From assembly GCA_050945755.1 (NCBI GenBank), contig JBMNTN010000001.1, positions 1 to 64,000 on the forward strand: a DNA stretch of 64,000 nucleotides, given 5' to 3'. The notes beneath the pieces were generated by a model. It did not search any database and had not been told where the DNA came from. It was given only the letters and a program-made list of their open reading frames with translations. Made by a program: the position numbers and the translations under genes. The DNA comes from JAQVXR01 sp050945755. Lineage in GTDB: Bacteria; Bacillota; Dehalobacteriia; Dehalobacteriales; Dehalobacteriaceae. Shown piece after piece: positions 61,813-64,000 of this stretch; position 1 is the stretch's first letter; each line of letters opens with the position of its first letter.

Positions 61813-63438
61813 TTACATCATTCCGGGAGGCATTCCACCACCGGGCATTCCGGCAGGACCATCATCCTTCTTGGGAATATCGGCAACAACCGTTTCCGTA
61901 GTCAGCAGCATTGCAGCGATAGATGCCGCATGCTGGAGAGCGGAACGAGTTACTTTTGTGGGGTCAACAATCCCGGAGCCAATCATATCTTCATAATTAC
62001 CTGTGGCAGCATTGTAGCCAATACCCTTGGCAGCCTCACGTATTTTTTCTACGACGACTGCTCCTTCAGCACCTGCATTATTGGCGATTTGCTTCACAGG
62101 CTCTTCCAAAGCTTTCTTGATAATGTTGATACCGGTCTGTTCATCACCCTCAGCCTGAAGAGCTTCCACAGCAGGTATTACATTCATAAAGGCTGTCCCG
62201 CCTCCAGGTACCATTCCTTCTTCAACGGCAGCCCTGGTAGCAGAGAGAGCATCCTCGATGCGCAATTTCTTTTCTTTTAGTTCGGTTTCGGTAGCAGCCC
62301 CAACTTTAATTACGGCAACACCGCCGGCTAATTTAGCCAAACGCTCCTGAAGTTTTTCCTTGTCAAATTCGGAAGTAGACTCATCATACTGTTTGCGGAT
62401 CTGGGCAACACGGGCTTCAATATCCTTGGAATCCCCGGCGCCATCAACAATTGTCGTATTTTCTTTGCCGACTTTAACCTGGCGGGCTTTACCCAGCATG
62501 TCAAGAGTGACATTTTCTAATTTCATGCCGACTTCATCAGAAATTCTCTGTCCGCCGGTAAGAATAGCAATATCGTCTAACATTGCTTTTCTGCGATCGC
62601 CAAAACCAGGTGCTTTCACTGCCACACAGGTAAAGGTTCCTCTCAGTTTGTTAACAACCAAGGTAGCAAGGGCTTCCCCTTCTACGTCTTCTGCAATAAT
62701 TAAAAGTTGCTTTCCGGCTTGAACTACTTTCTCTAAAATTGGAAGAATATCACTGATTGCGGCAATCTTTTTATCGGTAATCAATATGTATGGCTCATTG
62801 AGTACCGCTTCCATTTTATCAGTATCAGTAATCATATAAGGGGAAATATAACCCCGGTCAAACTGCATCCCTTCCACAACTTCTTGAGTGGTCTCAAAAC
62901 TCTGGCTTTCTTCCACAGTGATGACTCCGTCATTGCCTACTTTATCCATAGCATCGGCTATTAATGTGCCGATTTCCGGATCATTTGCAGAAACAGAGGC
63001 AACCTGAGAAATAGCTTCTTTGGTTTCCACTTTTGTAGCATTTTTCTTGAGCTCTTCTACAGCAGCAACAACCGCTTTTTCAATTCCCCTCTTCAGGTAC
63101 ATAGGATTGGCTCCGGCTGCCACGTTTTTCAGGCCTTCCCGAATAATTGCCTGAGCAAGCAGACAAGCTGTGGTAGTCCCGTCTCCGGCAACATCATTAG
63201 TCTTAGTAGCAACCTCTTTTACCAGCTGAGCACCCATATTTTCAATGGGATCTTCCAGTTCGATTTCTCTGGCAATGGTCACACCGTCATTAGTGATTAA
63301 CGGGGATCCAAATTTCTTTTCCAATACAACGTTTCGGCCTTTAGGACCGAGGGTAATTTTTACTGCATTCGCCAGTGTGTTAACCCCTTTTTCCAAGGCC
63401 TGGCGCGCTTCTTCTCTAAAAACAATTTGTTTGGCCAT
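61813..63438 (-). CDS. groL: chaperonin GroEL
   Basis: The 60-kDa chaperonin subunit, 541 aa. The ATP-site segment VAGDGTTTACLLAQ and the C-terminal GGMPPGMM tail are intact. It lies 26 bp after groES in one operon under CIRCE control. Confidence 0.98.
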   Translation of the reverse strand: MAKQIVFREEARQALEKGVNTLANAVKITLGPKGRNVVLEKKFGSPLITNDGVTIAREIELEDPIENMGAQLVKEVATKTNDVAGDGTTTACLLAQAIIREGLKNVAAGANPMYLKRGIEKAVVAAVEELKKNATKVETKEAISQVASVSANDPEIGTLIADAMDKVGNDGVITVEESQSFETTQEVVEGMQFDRGYISPYMITDTDKMEAVLNEPYILITDKKIAAISDILPILEKVVQAGKQLLIIAEDVEGEALATLVVNKLRGTFTCVAVKAPGFGDRRKAMLDDIAILTGGQRISDEVGMKLENVTLDMLGKARQVKVGKENTTIVDGAGDSKDIEARVAQIRKQYDESTSEFDKEKLQERLAKLAGGVAVIKVGAATETELKEKKLRIEDALSATRAAVEEGMVPGGGTAFMNVIPAVEALQAEGDEQTGINIIKKALEEPVKQIANNAGAEGAVVVEKIREAAKGIGYNAATGNYEDMIGSGIVDPTKVTRSALQHAASIAAMLLTTETVVADIPKKDDGPAGMPGGGMPPGMM

Positions 63439-63464
63439 TTTCTATATCCTCCTCTACACCGATA

Positions 63465-63755
63465 TTATTCGACAACCGCTAAAATGTCCCGGTCACCGTT
63501 TAGAATCAGGTATTCTTCCCCATCCTTCTTGACTTCTGTGCCGGCATATTTAGAATAAATAACCCGGTCACCAACCTTAACCTCCAAGGCAGCTCTTGAC
63601 CCATTCTCCAAAACTCTCCCCGGGCCTACGGCAACTATTTCGCCCTCCTGGGGTTTCTCCTTGGCAGTATCGGGCAGTACAATGCCGCTTTTTGTTTTTT
63701 CCTCAGAAGCAAGTGCTTTAATGACTACACGGTCTCCCAACGGTTTGATGTTCAT
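63465..63755 (-). CDS. groS: co-chaperonin GroES
   Basis: A 96-aa co-chaperonin starting MNIKPLGDRVVIKAL at the ATG at 63755, with AAGGAGGTACAGCTG upstream. The mobile loop EKTKSGIVLPD is present. The open frame to 63773 is an unsupported extension. Confidence 0.97.
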   Translation of the reverse strand: MNIKPLGDRVVIKALASEEKTKSGIVLPDTAKEKPQEGEIVAVGPGRVLENGSRAALEVKVGDRVIYSKYAGTEVKKDGEEYLILNGDRDILAVVE

Positions 63756-63803
63756 CAGCTGTACCTCCTTCACTAAGATTAATATTTATTTTAGTTTTTA
63801 TTG

Positions 63804-63830
63804 TTAGCACTCACTTAAATTGAGTGCTAA
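63804..63830 (-). promoter_or_regulatory. CIRCE operator (HrcA binding site)
   Basis: A perfect TTAGCACTC-N9-GAGTGCTAA inverted repeat upstream of groES, the HrcA heat-shock operator. Confidence 0.97.
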
Positions 63831-63842
63831 TATCCAATAACT

Positions 63843-63872
63843 ATAATATAAAATGAGAGTAAAACATGGCAA
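63843..63872 (-). promoter_or_regulatory. sigma-A promoter of groESL
   Basis: The minus strand has TTGCCA (63867-63872), 18 bp, then TATTAT (63843-63848), with CIRCE just downstream at the start site. Confidence 0.75.
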
Positions 63873-64000
63873 ACCTACAATAAAGCCAATACGGATTATT
63901 ATAGGGGTTCTTGTGAGAATAGGTCTCTCATTCTTTGTTTTTCTTGACCATACTTTGTTTTTTTAAATTGGTATTTAATTTTCCTCTATCTGAATTTATT

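Overview
The window looks like a chromosomal segment of a low-to-moderate GC, anaerobic, endospore-forming Firmicute, most likely a Clostridia member of the Peptococcaceae/Desulfotomaculum type. The evidence is the set of sporulation genes (Spo0B-like, SpoIVFA/SpoIVFB, LonB, GerM, SpoVR, PrkA, YhbH, a DUF3787-like spore protein), T-box leaders, a CIRCE-controlled groESL, a pyruvate:ferredoxin oxidoreductase, and hydroxyacyl-CoA-dehydratase-type radical enzymes. Assignments come from motifs and remembered families; no database search was possible.

Layout. Nearly all genes are on the minus strand, so the text runs from high to low coordinates in transcription order. 63.8-60 kb: groES-groEL with CIRCE, an unknown membrane-anchored protein, hpt and a small tautomerase. 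59.5-54 kb: pyruvate:ferredoxin oxidoreductase, a URO-D-type methyltransferase and several very small genes. 53.6-46.5 kb: the prkA-yhbH-spoVR operon, whose spoVR is split. 45.8-41.6 kb: a T-box-controlled paaK-ACT-hisC cluster, then gerM. 41.5-36.3 kb: a cell-wall amidase, a 2-hydroxyacyl-CoA-dehydratase-like protein with its activator, rph and an XTP/dITP pyrophosphatase. 36-35.1 kb: seven tRNA genes in three transcription units. 35-26.5 kb: tig-clpP-clpX-lonB-lon-engB proteostasis block, a cupin and, on the plus strand, an EamA transporter. 25.4-18 kb: a small membrane protein, meaB, T-box-valS-folC, rex and maf. 17.9-10.4 kb: mreBCD-mrdA, minCDE, rodA. 10.2-6 kb: spoIVFA-spoIVFB and a conserved radical-SAM pair. 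5.9-0 kb: rng, rplU-rpmA, spo0B-like, obgE, a small Cys-rich protein, yhbY and nadD.

Main discovery. spoVR is cut into a 5' part (ends near 50.37 kb) and a 3' part (resumes near 47.66 kb) by a 2,710-bp intervening element. The element carries a large serine recombinase, a 57-aa protein and a LysM/3D-domain cell-wall protein. The two junctions share the 5-bp core GGTAA (minus strand). Joining the flanks at this core restores one uninterrupted SpoVR frame of about 454 codons across HWSFG|KAYYRMK. This is the logic of the sigK 'skin' element: a sporulation gene that would be repaired by recombinase-driven excision in the mother cell.

Other notable points. A T-box that by alignment with the valS T-box (GTC, Val) reads TTC (Phe) precedes paaK-ACT-hisC, suggesting phenylalanine synthesis from phenylacetate. 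A 10-bp tandem duplication puts a membrane-protein gene out of frame with its best start. A dispersed ~48-bp repeat lies just beyond three terminators. MinC lacks its N-terminal domain. L27 lacks the cleavable extension and the prp gene is absent with it.
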